Notes: generated from the letters alone by a model not told the origin. A DNA stretch of 64,000 nucleotides from Actinomycetota bacterium (GCA_021324675.1 JAJPIR010000082.1:84126-148125); one strand, 5' to 3'; shown: positions 48,330-57,281, counted from the first letter of the stretch. Translations and numbers: made by a program.

Positions 48330-48739
48330 GGCGGACGAGCTGGCCTGTAAGCCGGATCCTGTGCACCGGGCGCCTCGCGGCCTCCCGGCCGGCGGTCATC
48401 CATCTCCGCCTGCCGTCGCCGGCAGGCTCTAGCGGCCTACCCGCAGGCATCGGGCGGGCCACCCTCAAACGCCTGCGCAGCACACCAAAGCCGGCGCGCC
48501 TTTTGGCCTTGCTCCAGGTGGGGTTTACCAAGCCGCCCCGGTCACCCGGAACGCTGGTGGTCTCTTACACCACCGTTTCACCCTTACCCCGCTGGCGCGG
48601 GGCGGTTTGTTTTCTGTGGCACTGTCCCGCGGGTCACCCCGGGTTGCCGTTAGCAACCACCCTGCCCTGCGGAGTCCGGACTTTCCTCGACAGGCCCGCT
48701 TGACGAGCCTGACGCGACCGCCCGGCCAGCTTGTCCGCC
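48330..48739 (-). ncRNA. rnpB: RNase P RNA, bacterial class A
   Basis: Catalytic RNA that matures tRNA 5' ends. On the minus strand the 5' conserved core GAGGAAAGTCCGGACTCC and GCAGGGCAGGGTGGTTGC are present, and the 3' core ends CACAGGATCCGGCTTACAGG. The termini pair as helix P1: GGCGGACAAGCTGGCC (48739-48724) with GGCCAGCTCGTCCGCC (48345-48330), one mismatch. About 410 nt, a normal length. ORFs that cross it on both strands are spurious, including the upstream extension of the TSUP gene. Confidence 0.95.
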
Positions 48740-48745
48740 TCATCC

Positions 48746-48751
48746 ATCATA
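48746..48751 (-). promoter_or_regulatory. Probable -10 element of rnpB
   Basis: TATGAT on the minus strand (48751-48746), about 7 bp before the first base of the RNA's P1 helix, at the expected distance from the start site. No strong -35 match at 17 bp. Confidence 0.4.
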
Positions 48752-48846
48752 GATCATCGAAACCGATCGGTGTGGCCGATCCGGTGGGGCGCACAGTGCA
48801 GCGCGACGGTCACCACCCAAACACCCACGGGCTAGCGTGGCATGTC

Positions 48847-49599
48847 GTGCCCGCCGTCCACCTCGCGCTGCTCACTGTCGTGGCCATCCTGTCGGGCATA
48901 ATCAATGCGCTCGCCGGCGGTGGCTCGCTGCTGCTGTTCCCGACGCTGCTTGCTCTCGGTTTTCCGCCGCTCGCCGCGAATGTGACCAACTCAGTGGCGC
49001 AGTGTCCCGGTTATATGGGTTTTGCACTCGGCAGCCGCCGTGAGCTGAGTGGGCAGCTGGCCAGGGTGCTCTCCACCGCAGGCGTCGCGATGGTGGGCGC
49101 GCTGGGTGGCAGCCTGCTGCTGCTCGTGCTGCCCGCCACCGTTTTCGATGCTGTGGTACCGGCGCTGATCGCGCTGGCCAGCCTGCTACTCGGCGTGCAA
49201 CACTGGCTGGACCGCTGGGTTGGCAAGCCGGCATCTGGTGCCAAAGACCGCCGCAGTGTCTTGCTGCCCGCGGTATTTCTTGCCGCTATCTATGGCGGCT
49301 ACTTCGGCGGGGCGCTAGGAGTTCTGCTGATCGCAGTGCTCGCGTTGGCTGCATCCGACGATCTGCGCCGCCTCAATGCCGTCAAGGGCATCTTGTCCTT
49401 GATCATCAGCGTAGTAAGCGCGGTGGTGTTCGCCATCGGTGCGCCAGTGGACTGGTTGGCCGTGGCGTTGCTCGCGCCAGCCACGCTGTTGGGGGGCTAC
49501 GTCGGCGCGCAGCTGGCTGGACGGCTGTCTGCAGCGATGCTACGGGCAGCGGTAGTCGCCGTGGGCCTGGCGGTGTCGATCTACCTGTTCCTGAGGTAA
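48847..49599 (+). CDS. TSUP family permease (TauE/SafE)
   Basis: Membrane transporter of the sulfite/sulfonate exporter group; the substrate is unknown. GTG 48847 gives 250 aa, the normal family length; the frame extends back to 48607 but through rnpB. Features are two repeats of four helices beginning LALLTVVAILSGIINALAGG and VFLAAIYGGYFGGALGVLLI, with the family motif GGSLLLFPTLLALGFPPLAA and NVTNSVA. It is convergent with the RNase H gene, and the gap holds a 22-bp tandem array. Confidence 0.88.
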   Translation: MPAVHLALLTVVAILSGIINALAGGGSLLLFPTLLALGFPPLAANVTNSVAQCPGYMGFALGSRRELSGQLARVLSTAGVAMVGALGGSLLLLVLPATVFDAVVPALIALASLLLGVQHWLDRWVGKPASGAKDRRSVLLPAVFLAAIYGGYFGGALGVLLIAVLALAASDDLRRLNAVKGILSLIISVVSAVVFAIGAPVDWLAVALLAPATLLGGYVGAQLAGRLSAAMLRAAVVAVGLAVSIYLFLR

Positions 49600-49615
49600 C
49601 CGGTAGGCGCCGGCG

Positions 49616-49692
49616 CGACACACCGGGCACCAGAACACGACACACCGGCCATCAGAACACGACACACCGGCCACCACGGCGCGACATGCCGG
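49616..49692. repeat. Tandem array of 22-bp CGACAC units
   Basis: CGACACACCGG cores begin at 49616, 49638 and 49660 and CGACATGCCGG at 49682, exactly 22 bp apart; between them are CCACCAGAACA-like spacers that are also alike (GCACCAGAACA, CCATCAGAACA, CCACCACGGCG). The core is the same as in the array at 33641-33812. It lies in the gap between the convergent TSUP and RNase H genes. Confidence 0.88.
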
Positions 49693-49693
49693 G

Positions 49694-50776
49694 TTAGGGA
49701 AGGTAGGAGGTGTCGTTGACCAACCTGACGATGGCGGGGCCGTCGGGATAGAACTCCGCGGCAGACAACGACGCGACATCCAGGTGTAGGCGATGCAGCA
49801 GCGATGGTCCAGCGTCTAGCGCCATCCGCAACAGCGACTTGATCGGTGTCACGTGGCTGACCACTACCAAGTTCGCAGCACCGTACTCGGCGATCAACTG
49901 ATCACGCGTGCGGCGGACCCTCCGATGGACCGCATCCATGCTCTCGCCATCCGGCGGGGCTACGGACGTGTCAGTGAGCCATCTGGTGTGCAATTCTGGA
50001 TCACGGTCACTGGCCTCGGTGAAGGTCAGTCCCTCCCAAGCCCCGAAATCAGCCTCGCTCAATCCATCATGGATGGTCAGAGGCACACCCAGCGCCCTGG
50101 CTACGGGTTCAGCGGTTTGCCTGGCCCGCAGTATCGGTGAGCTGACGACCGCGGCGACGTCCTCGGTACTAGCCAGCCGGGCCGCTGCTGCGGTGGCTTG
50201 GCGCTTGCCCAATTCGGTGAGCGGCAGGTCAGCGGGCCCTGAATAGCGCCCCTGCGCGGAAAACTCCGTCTGCCCGTGCCGCAGCATCAACAGCCGAGTT
50301 GGCGATCCGGTGGCACCGGTCCACCGCGGCGGTGGTGCAGTGGCAGCAACAGGACCGCGGGTGATCCCGGCCTGGGCGTCCATCGCCTCGTTGGCCAGCC
50401 GATCGGCGTGCGCATTCCGCGCCCGCGGCACCCAGGTATAGGTCACATCGCCGAGCTCGCGCGCCAGTCCCGCAGCTTCCCTGGCTAGCGGACGCAGGTG
50501 CGGTTGCTTAACCTGCCAGCGCCCGCTCATCTGCTCGGTGATCAGCTTGGAATCCATTCGGACCTCGGCGGCACCCGCACCTTCCTTGGCAGCGGCCCGC
50601 AGGCCGGCGATGAGGCCCGAATACTCCGCGACGTTGTTGGTGGTGGTGCCTAGGCCTCCGGAAACCTCGGCAAGTACCTCCCCCGTTTCGGCGTCCCGAA
50701 CCACCGCGCCGTACCCGGCTGGTCCCGGGTTGCCCCGGGAACCACCGTCTGCCTCGATGATCACTCGCCGGGTCAC
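49694..50776 (-). CDS. Bifunctional RNase H / acid phosphatase
   Basis: Homologue of Rv2228c, an RNase HI fused to a phosphoglycerate mutase-like phosphatase; removes RNA from RNA/DNA hybrids, and the second domain may act in alpha-ribazole phosphate dephosphorylation (CobC-like). GTG 50776 overlaps the upstream stop by four bases. RNase HI part: VIIEADGGSRGNPGPAGYGA, NNVAEYSGLIAGL, WVPRARNAHADRLANEAMD. From about residue 165: LLMLRHGQTEFSAQGRYSGP with the phospho-His, and VVSHVTPIKSLL. Length 360 aa. Confidence 0.93.
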   Translation of the reverse strand: MTRRVIIEADGGSRGNPGPAGYGAVVRDAETGEVLAEVSGGLGTTTNNVAEYSGLIAGLRAAAKEGAGAAEVRMDSKLITEQMSGRWQVKQPHLRPLAREAAGLARELGDVTYTWVPRARNAHADRLANEAMDAQAGITRGPVAATAPPPRWTGATGSPTRLLMLRHGQTEFSAQGRYSGPADLPLTELGKRQATAAAARLASTEDVAAVVSSPILRARQTAEPVARALGVPLTIHDGLSEADFGAWEGLTFTEASDRDPELHTRWLTDTSVAPPDGESMDAVHRRVRRTRDQLIAEYGAANLVVVSHVTPIKSLLRMALDAGPSLLHRLHLDVASLSAAEFYPDGPAIVRLVNDTSYLP

Positions 50777-51513
50777 AGACCCGACTCCGCGGTACGCACT
50801 AGCACGGCACCGCACTCCTCGCAGCGCACCACCTGGTCTGGGGGCGCCTCCCGGAGGCGCCCGAGCGCTGTGCGATCTAGTTCCAGCCGGCATGCGCCGC
50901 AACGGCCCTCCCGCAGCAACGCCGCACCGGTACCGTTGCGAGCCCGGATCCGCTCGTACAGTGCGACCAGTTCGGCAGGCAGCTCACCAACGATGGCCTG
51001 CCGCTCCTGGTTGCGGCGCGTCTCGGTGGCGTCAAGATCCGCCAGTGCGGAATCCCGGCGGCGAATAGCGTCAAGCCGGCGCTGCTCGATGTCGGCCAGC
51101 GCGGCACGGCCCCGCTCCAGCTCGGTCTCGATGGCCTCGCGTCGCTCCATCACCTCGAGCAGGTCGTCCTCCAGCACGCTCTGCCGGCGTCGCAGCGTGG
51201 TCAACTCATGTTGCAGGTCCTCTAGCTGCTTGCCTGACGAGATGGATCCCGAATCAAGCAGGCCACGATCCCGCTCGCCTCTGGCCTGCACCTGATCGAT
51301 CTCCGCCTCTAGCTTGCGTACCTCACGGTCTAGATCGGACGCTGCCGTCTCCGCGGCCACCAACGCGTCCCGGCTGGCTCGTAAGGTCTTGTCGACCTGC
51401 TCGATTTCGACCAGTTCGGGCAGCGACCGGCGACGGTGTGCGGTGCGGGTGAGATCGGCATCCGCCACAGCCAGGTCAAGCAGGCGGCGCTGTGCGGCGG
51501 GATCGGCGTTCAC
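50773..51513 (-). CDS. Coiled-coil protein with C4 zinc ribbon
   Basis: Homologue of Rv2229c. The first 190 residues are a long heptad-rich coiled coil (ALVAAETAASDLDREVRKLE; LQHELTTLRRRQSVLEDDLL), then a zinc ribbon GRCGACRLELDR and VRCEECGAVLVR (two Cys-x-x-Cys pairs). Exact role unknown; some relatives are linked to nucleic-acid binding. ATG-frame start 51513. It is translationally coupled to the RNase H gene. In mycobacteria a Nif3-like gene precedes it; here that gene is absent. Confidence 0.9.
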   Translation of the reverse strand: MNADPAAQRRLLDLAVADADLTRTAHRRRSLPELVEIEQVDKTLRASRDALVAAETAASDLDREVRKLEAEIDQVQARGERDRGLLDSGSISSGKQLEDLQHELTTLRRRQSVLEDDLLEVMERREAIETELERGRAALADIEQRRLDAIRRRDSALADLDATETRRNQERQAIVGELPAELVALYERIRARNGTGAALLREGRCGACRLELDRTALGRLREAPPDQVVRCEECGAVLVRTAESGL

Positions 51514-51676
51514 CGCGAGATCCTCCCACCTCGTTGTGCCGAGCCGATTGTCGAGGGATCGGTGCGGCGATATGAAACCTGAACATCGACCGTACCTCCG
51601 AGAGGAGCGGCGTGCCTTGCTTGCCTGACGTTAGGTCACCTCCCTGCGGCAACCATGTCAGGCACACTCGCGGTTA

Positions 51677-52705
51677 TCACCCGGCCAGCGCGGCGCGAAG
51701 GCCATCCACCAGCGTCGCTGCGATCTCCGGATGCCGGACTGATACCCGCAGGTGATCAGCGGTAAGGCCGGGGAACGTGTCGCCACGACGAACCGCAATG
51801 CCGGCCTCGGCGAGCGCGGCCCGGACCCTCCGTCCGTCTGGTACCCGCAGCAGAAGGAACGGCGCCGCAGCCGGCTGATGCACCGCAACGCCGGGCAAGG
51901 CACCGAGCTGACGCACCATCCAGTCCCGATACTGGGTGATCTGGTCTGCCGCGGCAGCAGCTTCGGCAACCGCAACGGGGGTGCTGCAGGCCTGCACAGC
52001 CTCCAGCACCAGCGTGCCCACCGGCCACGGCGGGCGCGGGGCGGCGAGCCGCGCGAGCAGTTCGGGTGCCCCGAGCGCGTAGCCAGCCCGTAACCCCGGC
52101 AAGGCCCAGATCTTGGTGAGACTGCGAAACACCACCAGGCCCGGGGTCTCCCGATCAGCTGCCAGCGATTCGTGTTCACCGGGTACCGCGTCACCGAACG
52201 CTTCGTCCACCACGAGCACGCGGCCAGGGCGGCTCAATGCCCGTACGGTCCGGGCTGGATGCAGCACGGAGGTCGGATTCGTAGGGTTGCCAAGCACGAC
52301 GAGATCAGCTTCGCCGGGCACCCAGTCCGGCTGCAGCCGGTACTCGGCGTCGGTAAGTACCCGTCGCACCGGGAGGCCGGCCTGGCGCAGTGCGACTTCT
52401 GGCTCGGTGAACGACGGGTGCACCACGGCGGCCAACCTGGGTGCCAGTGCGGGCAGCAGGGCGAAACCTTCCGCAACCCCGCTGAGCACGAGCACCTCAG
52501 CAGGGTCACGGCCGTGCCGCGCCGCCACCGCGGTGCGGGCCGCGGCGTCTTGCGCCGCCGAGGGATAGCTGCCCAGCTCGTCCAATGCCGCGGCCAGCCG
52601 AGCACGCAGCCACGCCGGAGGCCGGCTGTTGCGCACGTTCACCGCGAAGTCGAGCAACCCCGGCGCAGCGTCAACATCGCCGTGGTGACGCAGCAGCTGG
52701 TCCAT
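51677..52705 (-). CDS. cobC: CobC-like class I/II aminotransferase
   Basis: PLP enzyme related to L-threonine-phosphate decarboxylase/histidinol-phosphate aminotransferase, homologue of Rv2231c; may supply the aminopropanol linker of cobalamin. Features: LLDFAVNVRNSRPPAWLRAR at the N-terminus, LVVLGNPTNPTSVLHP (Asn-Pro-Thr-Asn-Pro), VVDEAFGDAVPGE, and the PLP lysine in FRSLTKIWALPGLRAGYALG. ATG 52705, 342 aa. The real substrate may differ: the M. tuberculosis homologue has been studied as an aminotransferase. It is between the zinc-ribbon and BtuF-like genes, all leftward. Confidence 0.87.
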   Translation of the reverse strand: MDQLLRHHGDVDAAPGLLDFAVNVRNSRPPAWLRARLAAALDELGSYPSAAQDAAARTAVAARHGRDPAEVLVLSGVAEGFALLPALAPRLAAVVHPSFTEPEVALRQAGLPVRRVLTDAEYRLQPDWVPGEADLVVLGNPTNPTSVLHPARTVRALSRPGRVLVVDEAFGDAVPGEHESLAADRETPGLVVFRSLTKIWALPGLRAGYALGAPELLARLAAPRPPWPVGTLVLEAVQACSTPVAVAEAAAAADQITQYRDWMVRQLGALPGVAVHQPAAAPFLLLRVPDGRRVRAALAEAGIAVRRGDTFPGLTADHLRVSVRHPEIAATLVDGLRAALAG

Positions 52706-52843
52706 CGCAGCGAAACGCTAGCGCGCATCCGTAAGACCAGGAGCAGCCGGACACCGTGCCCCGCTGTTGTCCCGACATCGTCTGATCACGGCATGGTCCG
52801 GTCCTCAGCATCAGATCGACGGTGTCGTGATCCAGCACGCGGA

Positions 52844-53788
52844 TCACAGCCGCATGAGCTCGGGAGGCACCCGCTGGGCGTGCCGCTGCTCGGGCAGGCC
52901 GGCAACCTCGGGGTGGACGATGCGCGCGAGGATCTCGGCGCCATCGACTAGCCGGGGGCCGGGTCGGCTGAAATACGACGTCGCATCCACGGCCCATACG
53001 TTGCCGTCCCTGACGGCGGTCAGCTCCGGCCAGCCGGCGGGCAGCCGGGCACGCGGCAGCTGGCGAAAAGTGTCGGATGCAGAGAAGCCACAGGGTGCCA
53101 ACACGATCACCTCTGGGGCGTAGGCGGTGATCTCCTCGGCCGTGGTGATCCGGGACGGTGCGCCGGCGGCGCCGAGCCCTGGGTGGCCACCTGCGAGCTC
53201 GACCTGCTCGAGCACCCAGTGGCCGGGCGCGAAGGGCGGCTCCAACCACTCCAGGACCAGAGTGCGCGGCCGGTGCGTGATCCTAGACATCAACCCGGCC
53301 AACGCGTCGATGCGGGCCCGCAGGCGGTCCACCAGTGCGTCTGCTTCGGCTCGCCGGCCTGTCACCTCACCGACGGTGACAATGTTGCCTAGGACATCGG
53401 CGATTGTGGCCGGCTCCAGCGAGATGATCGTGACGTTGCCGTCCAGACGACGCGCTGCACGCTCGACGGTGCGGTAGCTCACCGCGCACACTTCGCACAG
53501 CTGCTGTGTCAGGATCAAGTCAGGGGCGAGCGAACGCAGCCGGTCGGTATCCAGCTCGTAGATACATCCATGCCCGTCCAGCTGCGCTCGCACTGCGTGG
53601 TCGATCTCCGCGCTGCTCATCGACTGGTGTGTCATGCGACTGGCCGTCAGCTGGGCCTTGCGTTCGATCCCGCGCGGGTAGTCGCATTCGTGGGTCACTC
53701 CGACCAGGGAGTCGGCCAAGCCCAGTGCACACACGATCTCGGTTGCGGATGGGAGCAGTGAAACAATCCTCGGGGCCCGAGTGATCAT
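52844..53788 (-). CDS. BtuF-like cobalamin-binding protein
   Basis: Type III periplasmic-binding-protein fold of the BtuF/FepB group: RIVSLLPSATEIVCALGLAD, LVGVTHECDYPRG, LAPDLILTQQLCEVCAVSYR and GNVWAVDATSYFSRPGPRL. It has no signal peptide or lipobox, so it looks cytoplasmic, as in a group of actinobacterial and archaeal proteins usually called cobalamin-binding; it may scavenge or store corrinoid rather than serve an ABC importer (no btuC/D here). ATG 53788 with GAGGGA upstream; 314 aa. Its neighbours cobC-like and cobD support the corrinoid link. Confidence 0.83.
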   Translation of the reverse strand: MITRAPRIVSLLPSATEIVCALGLADSLVGVTHECDYPRGIERKAQLTASRMTHQSMSSAEIDHAVRAQLDGHGCIYELDTDRLRSLAPDLILTQQLCEVCAVSYRTVERAARRLDGNVTIISLEPATIADVLGNIVTVGEVTGRRAEADALVDRLRARIDALAGLMSRITHRPRTLVLEWLEPPFAPGHWVLEQVELAGGHPGLGAAGAPSRITTAEEITAYAPEVIVLAPCGFSASDTFRQLPRARLPAGWPELTAVRDGNVWAVDATSYFSRPGPRLVDGAEILARIVHPEVAGLPEQRHAQRVPPELMRL

Positions 53789-53957
53789 CGGATCCCTCGC
53801 CCAGGCCAGGACGTCCAGCTGCGTTCGCCGGTCAGACGCATCTCAACCAATCTCCCTTTGTCGCAGGAGCTACCTCATGATGTTCGCAACGCAGGCGGAG
53901 AGTCCACAGACTTCGGCCTGCTGCACACGCCGGCGCTAAGTAGCTCAGACTGGCCAG

Positions 53958-54434
53958 GTGAACTCACGCAAGGTGCTCAGCGTCTGCTTTGTGTGCACCG
54001 GGAACATCTGCCGATCCCCGATGGCTGAAGTGGTTTTCGCCGATGTCTTGCGCCAGGAGGGCCTGGCCGACCGGGTCCGGGTGAGCAGCGCCGGAACCGG
54101 CCCCTGGCATGTCGGTAACCCCGCCGATCCGCGGGCCGCCGAGTCGCTGCGCCGGGCTGGTTACGACTGCACACATACTGCAGCACAACTTGGCGCCCAG
54201 CATCTGTCCGCCGACTTGCTGGTGGCGCTGGATTACGGGCATTTCACGATGCTGCGCCGGATGGTCCGCGATCCGGAACGGGTGGTGCTGCTGCGGTCTT
54301 TCGACCGGGCCGCCGGTCAGAATCTCGACGTGCCAGACCCGTACTTCGGCGGCGAGCCGGGTTTCGACGAGGTGCTACGCATGGTGCGCGCCGCGATGCC
54401 CGGCTTGGTCGCGTGGGTGCGAGAGCAGCTGTGA
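53958..54434 (+). CDS. ptpA: Low-molecular-weight protein tyrosine phosphatase
   Basis: Cysteine-based phosphatase. The catalytic loop is VCFVCTGNICRSPMAEVVF (Cys-x5-Arg-Ser) and the general acid Asp is in LDVPDPYFGGEPGFDEVL. 158 aa, usual for the family. GTG 53958. It corresponds to Rv2234, secreted into host cells in M. tuberculosis; here no secretion signal is visible. It is coupled to the next kinase gene by a GTGA overlap. Confidence 0.93.
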   Translation: MNSRKVLSVCFVCTGNICRSPMAEVVFADVLRQEGLADRVRVSSAGTGPWHVGNPADPRAAESLRRAGYDCTHTAAQLGAQHLSADLLVALDYGHFTMLRRMVRDPERVVLLRSFDRAAGQNLDVPDPYFGGEPGFDEVLRMVRAAMPGLVAWVREQL

Positions 54435-55303
54435 AAAGGGCAGCTGCAGGCCCGCAGGAAGGCGGAGCGGCTACCGCGGTGGCGTCGATTACCGGTCAAC
54501 CGGTGCGAGCTGCAAGTCCCCGTGGCACAGTCTGGCTCGTCAAGCTGGGCGACGGGCGCATCGTCGTAGCCAAGCAGGGTCAACCCAGCCAGGTTCTGGC
54601 CGAGGCAGCAGGACTGCACTGGCTGCGAGTGCCCGGTGGTCCTCCGCTGCCACGGGTGTGCGGGCACGACGGTCAGTGGCTGATCACCGAATACGTACCA
54701 GCTGGCCGGATGGATCAGGCCGCGTCGGAGCGGCTCGGGCGGGAATTGGCCACGATGCACCTCGCCGGAGCAGCAACCTTCGGCTCCCCACCCCCGCAAG
54801 GGCCGCAGCAGGCGTGGATCGGTGCCGCTCCCATGGCCAACGTCGCGGGAGTTCGGTGGCCGCAGTGGTACGCCGAACACCGGGTGCTGCACTACCTGCG
54901 CCTCGCAGTGGACCGCGGCACCGTGGACACAGCCGGTGCCCGGGCAGTACGCCAGACCTGCGACCGGATCGAGGAGCTGGCCGGACCAGAGGAGCCCCCG
55001 GCCCGGTTACACGGCGATCTGTGGTCGGGCAACGTGCACGCGGGCGCCGACGGGCGGGCATGGCTGCTTGACCCGGCTGCACATGGGGGCCACCGGGAAA
55101 CCGACCTGGCGATGCTTGCCCTGTTTGGTTACGCCAACCTGGACCGGTTGCTCGCTGGCTACACCGATGCCGCACCGTTGGCGCCCGGTTGGCAACAGCG
55201 CGTTCCGTTGCACCAGCTGTTCCCGCTGCTGGTACACGCGGTCTTGTTCGGAGGCGGCTACGGCGTGAGGGCAGCTGCTGCCGCGCGGGCCGCGTGCCGG
55301 TAG
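54431..55303 (+). CDS. Fructosamine kinase family protein
   Basis: Ketosamine-3-kinase-like phosphotransferase that in characterised members phosphorylates sugar-modified lysines to start deglycation. GTG 54431 overlaps the ptpA stop. The 290-aa protein has WLVKLGDGRIVVAKQGQPSQ-like N-lobe (the actual start is TVWLVKLGDGRIVVAKQ), the catalytic loop PARLHGDLWSGNVHAGADGR and the metal motif WLLDPAAHGGHRETDLAMLA. The pairing with a tyrosine phosphatase is known from several bacteria in which LMW-PTP-like and kinase activities act together on glycated proteins. Confidence 0.87.
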   Translation: MKRAAAGPQEGGAATAVASITGQPVRAASPRGTVWLVKLGDGRIVVAKQGQPSQVLAEAAGLHWLRVPGGPPLPRVCGHDGQWLITEYVPAGRMDQAASERLGRELATMHLAGAATFGSPPPQGPQQAWIGAAPMANVAGVRWPQWYAEHRVLHYLRLAVDRGTVDTAGARAVRQTCDRIEELAGPEEPPARLHGDLWSGNVHAGADGRAWLLDPAAHGGHRETDLAMLALFGYANLDRLLAGYTDAAPLAPGWQQRVPLHQLFPLLVHAVLFGGGYGVRAAAAARAACR

Positions 55304-55322
55304 TACCGACTACCGTGGTGGC

Positions 55323-56105
55323 GTGCGGTGGCGTTTTCTGCTGCGCCCAGGCTGGCTGGCGCTGATAGCGGCGGTGATCTGTTTCACCGTCGCGGCTTTC
55401 ACCCTGCTTGCGCCATGGCAGTTCCGCCGCGCCGCGGAACGCGCGGACCGCAATGCGGCCATCGAACAGTCGATCAGCACACCGCCACGTCCGCTGCGCG
55501 AGGTGCTGGCGGCTCACGCTCAGCCGGGCCAGACCACCGAGTGGCGGCCAGTCCGAGCCACCGGGCACTACCTGCCGAGCGCGGAAATGGTCGTCCGGTT
55601 GCGCACGGTGCAGGGCGAACCGGCCTATGAGGTCGTGGTTCCCTTGCAGCTGGCCGACGGATCCAATGTGCTGGTAGACCGGGGCTATCTACGTCCAGCA
55701 GAGGGAGTGCGGTTACCGAGCTACCCACCAGCGCCTGGGGGCGAAGTCTCCGTGGCCGGCCGGCTCCGAGCCGACGAGGACGACTGGCAAAACGGGGCTG
55801 TCGTGGAGCAGGACGGTCATCGGCAGGTCTATGCGGTGAATAGCCGTACGGTGGCTGCCGCCACCGGTGTGCACCTGGAGCCGGGATACCTGGAGTTGAT
55901 GGAAGGCTCTCCGGGCGTGCTGTCCGCGCTGCCGCTTCCCCAGCTGGATCCCGGACCGTCGTTCGCCTACGCCCTGCAATGGATCGCCTTTGGCACGATG
56001 GCCCCGATAGGCCTGGCCTACTTCGCGTGGCGGGAAGCCACCGAAGGGCGGCGGGAACACCAACATCCGCTCAGCGTTGCGGGGCAGCCACATTCGGTGG
56101 CCTAG
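55323..56105 (+). CDS. SURF1 family cytochrome oxidase assembly protein
   Basis: Membrane protein that helps assemble haem a into cytochrome c oxidase. The 260-aa protein has an N-terminal helix (WLALIAAVICFTVAAFTLLA) with WQFRRAAER just after, an extracytoplasmic domain with EWRPVRATGHYLPSAEMVVR and VLVDRGYLRPAEG, and a C-terminal helix (FAYALQWIAFGTMAPIGLAY). Both helices and the Trp-Gln pair are family signatures. GTG 55323. Its stop overlaps the convergent cobD stop by four bases (CTAG). Confidence 0.92.
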   Translation: MRWRFLLRPGWLALIAAVICFTVAAFTLLAPWQFRRAAERADRNAAIEQSISTPPRPLREVLAAHAQPGQTTEWRPVRATGHYLPSAEMVVRLRTVQGEPAYEVVVPLQLADGSNVLVDRGYLRPAEGVRLPSYPPAPGGEVSVAGRLRADEDDWQNGAVVEQDGHRQVYAVNSRTVAAATGVHLEPGYLELMEGSPGVLSALPLPQLDPGPSFAYALQWIAFGTMAPIGLAYFAWREATEGRREHQHPLSVAGQPHSVA

Positions 56106-57058
56106 GGTCGCAAGCTGGTCGCGAGTGCGGCCAGCACCGCGGCGGCTAGACCGATCACCCGGGACAGCCCGACTCCGCGGGCCAGGTCGCCGGCACGCGG
56201 CGCGTGACCGTGGCCCATGATCGGACGCTGTTCGATGCCGTGCGGGTACACGGTACGGCCTCCCAGCTGCACATTCAGCGCTCCAGCAAACGCCGCCTCG
56301 ACTTGCCCGGCGTTGGGGCTGGGATGGGCTGGTGCATCGCGGTGCCAAACCTCCCACGTTTCCCGGGCCGAACCGCCCACCAGCGGTGCGCACAGAGTGG
56401 TCAGCGCGGCCGTGACCCTGGAGGGCAGCAGATTGGCCAGATCATCCAGCCGGGCTGCAGCCCAACCGAAGTGCTGGTACCGCGGCGATCGGTAACCCAC
56501 CATCGCATCCAGGGTGTTCACCGCGCGGTAGGCCAGCAACCCGGGCACCCCGGCAAGCGCACCCCACATTAGTGGAGCGACGACGGCATCAGAGGTGTTC
56601 TCGGCGATCGACTCCACACTTGCTCTGGTCACACCAGCCAGATCGAGACTGCCCGGATCGCGGCCGCACAGGTGTGGTAGGCGGGCACGGGCGCTGTCGA
56701 GGTCGCCTGCCTCCAGCGTCCTGGCCATCGCCGCTCCTTCCTCGGCCAACGTGGCAGCACCGAGCGCGACCCAGGTGGCCAACGCGGTTGCGGCCGTTTG
56801 ACCCGCGGCACGGCCTTGAGCGACCCGGTCCAACAGACCGCCGACCGCCGCGGCAGCCCCCACGAGAGCACCGGTGTAGATCACGCCGGCCAGCTTGCGG
56901 TCCGCGTACCAGGCATGCTCGGCCCACGCCGCGATACGCCCGAAGGCGGCAACGGGATGATGGTGCTGCGGATCGCCGAAGGCGGCGTCGGCGACGACGC
57001 CGAGCAATAACCCGAAGGCTCGCGCTGCACCCATTGGTCGGTTCCCCAGACGTCGCAC
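56102..57058 (-). CDS. cobD: Adenosylcobinamide-phosphate synthase
   Basis: Membrane protein (CbiB/CobD) that attaches the aminopropanol linker to cobyric acid. Family features: FGLLLGVVADAAFGDPQHHH then HPVAAFGRIAAWAEHAWYAD, an Asp-Leu rich part SARARLPHLCGRDPGSLDLA, ENTSDAVVAPLMWGALAGVP, and PNAGQVEAAFAGALNVQLGG. Starts are GTG 57058 (chosen) or ATG 57034; the frame opens at 57241. About 318 aa. It is convergent with SURF1, matching Rv2235-Rv2236c. Confidence 0.93.
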   Translation of the reverse strand: MRRLGNRPMGAARAFGLLLGVVADAAFGDPQHHHPVAAFGRIAAWAEHAWYADRKLAGVIYTGALVGAAAAVGGLLDRVAQGRAAGQTAATALATWVALGAATLAEEGAAMARTLEAGDLDSARARLPHLCGRDPGSLDLAGVTRASVESIAENTSDAVVAPLMWGALAGVPGLLAYRAVNTLDAMVGYRSPRYQHFGWAAARLDDLANLLPSRVTAALTTLCAPLVGGSARETWEVWHRDAPAHPSPNAGQVEAAFAGALNVQLGGRTVYPHGIEQRPIMGHGHAPRAGDLARGVGLSRVIGLAAAVLAALATSLRP

Positions 57059-57080
57059 CAAAGCCGACCCTACTGCGCTG

Positions 57081-57278
57081 TCACCTGCATGCCGTCTTGA
57101 CCAGCTCGACAATGAGCCCGACAACGGAGGAGCCGCCACTCGCGGCTTTGGATAGGTCACCGAATGCTGACGCCAATCGCGGCAGCGCGGCGTCGATGGC
57201 GTATGCGATGAAGGTAACAATTGCAGGCTTCCAGCTCGCAATCCTTTCGAAGTTGCCGACGAGTTCAGGTATGTTCAC
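57081..57278 (-). CDS. Small hydrophobic peptide gene, uncertain
   Basis: 65 codons from GTG 57278. The product MNIPELVGNFERIASWKPAI...ends SSVVGLIVELVKTACR; it has an amphipathic or hydrophobic helix in the middle and one Cys near the end. Third-position GC is high but lower than in neighbours. The start is only 3 bp from the MFS start on the opposite strand and has no ribosome site, which argues against it unless leaderless. A bacteriocin-like or leader role beside an exporter is speculation. Confidence 0.3.
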   Translation of the reverse strand: MNIPELVGNFERIASWKPAIVTFIAYAIDAALPRLASAFGDLSKAASGGSSVVGLIVELVKTACR

Positions 57279-57281
57279 ATC

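Noticed and set aside
48607..48846. N-terminal extension of the TSUP protein
   Set aside because: It runs through rnpB RNA; the family-length protein starts at 48847.
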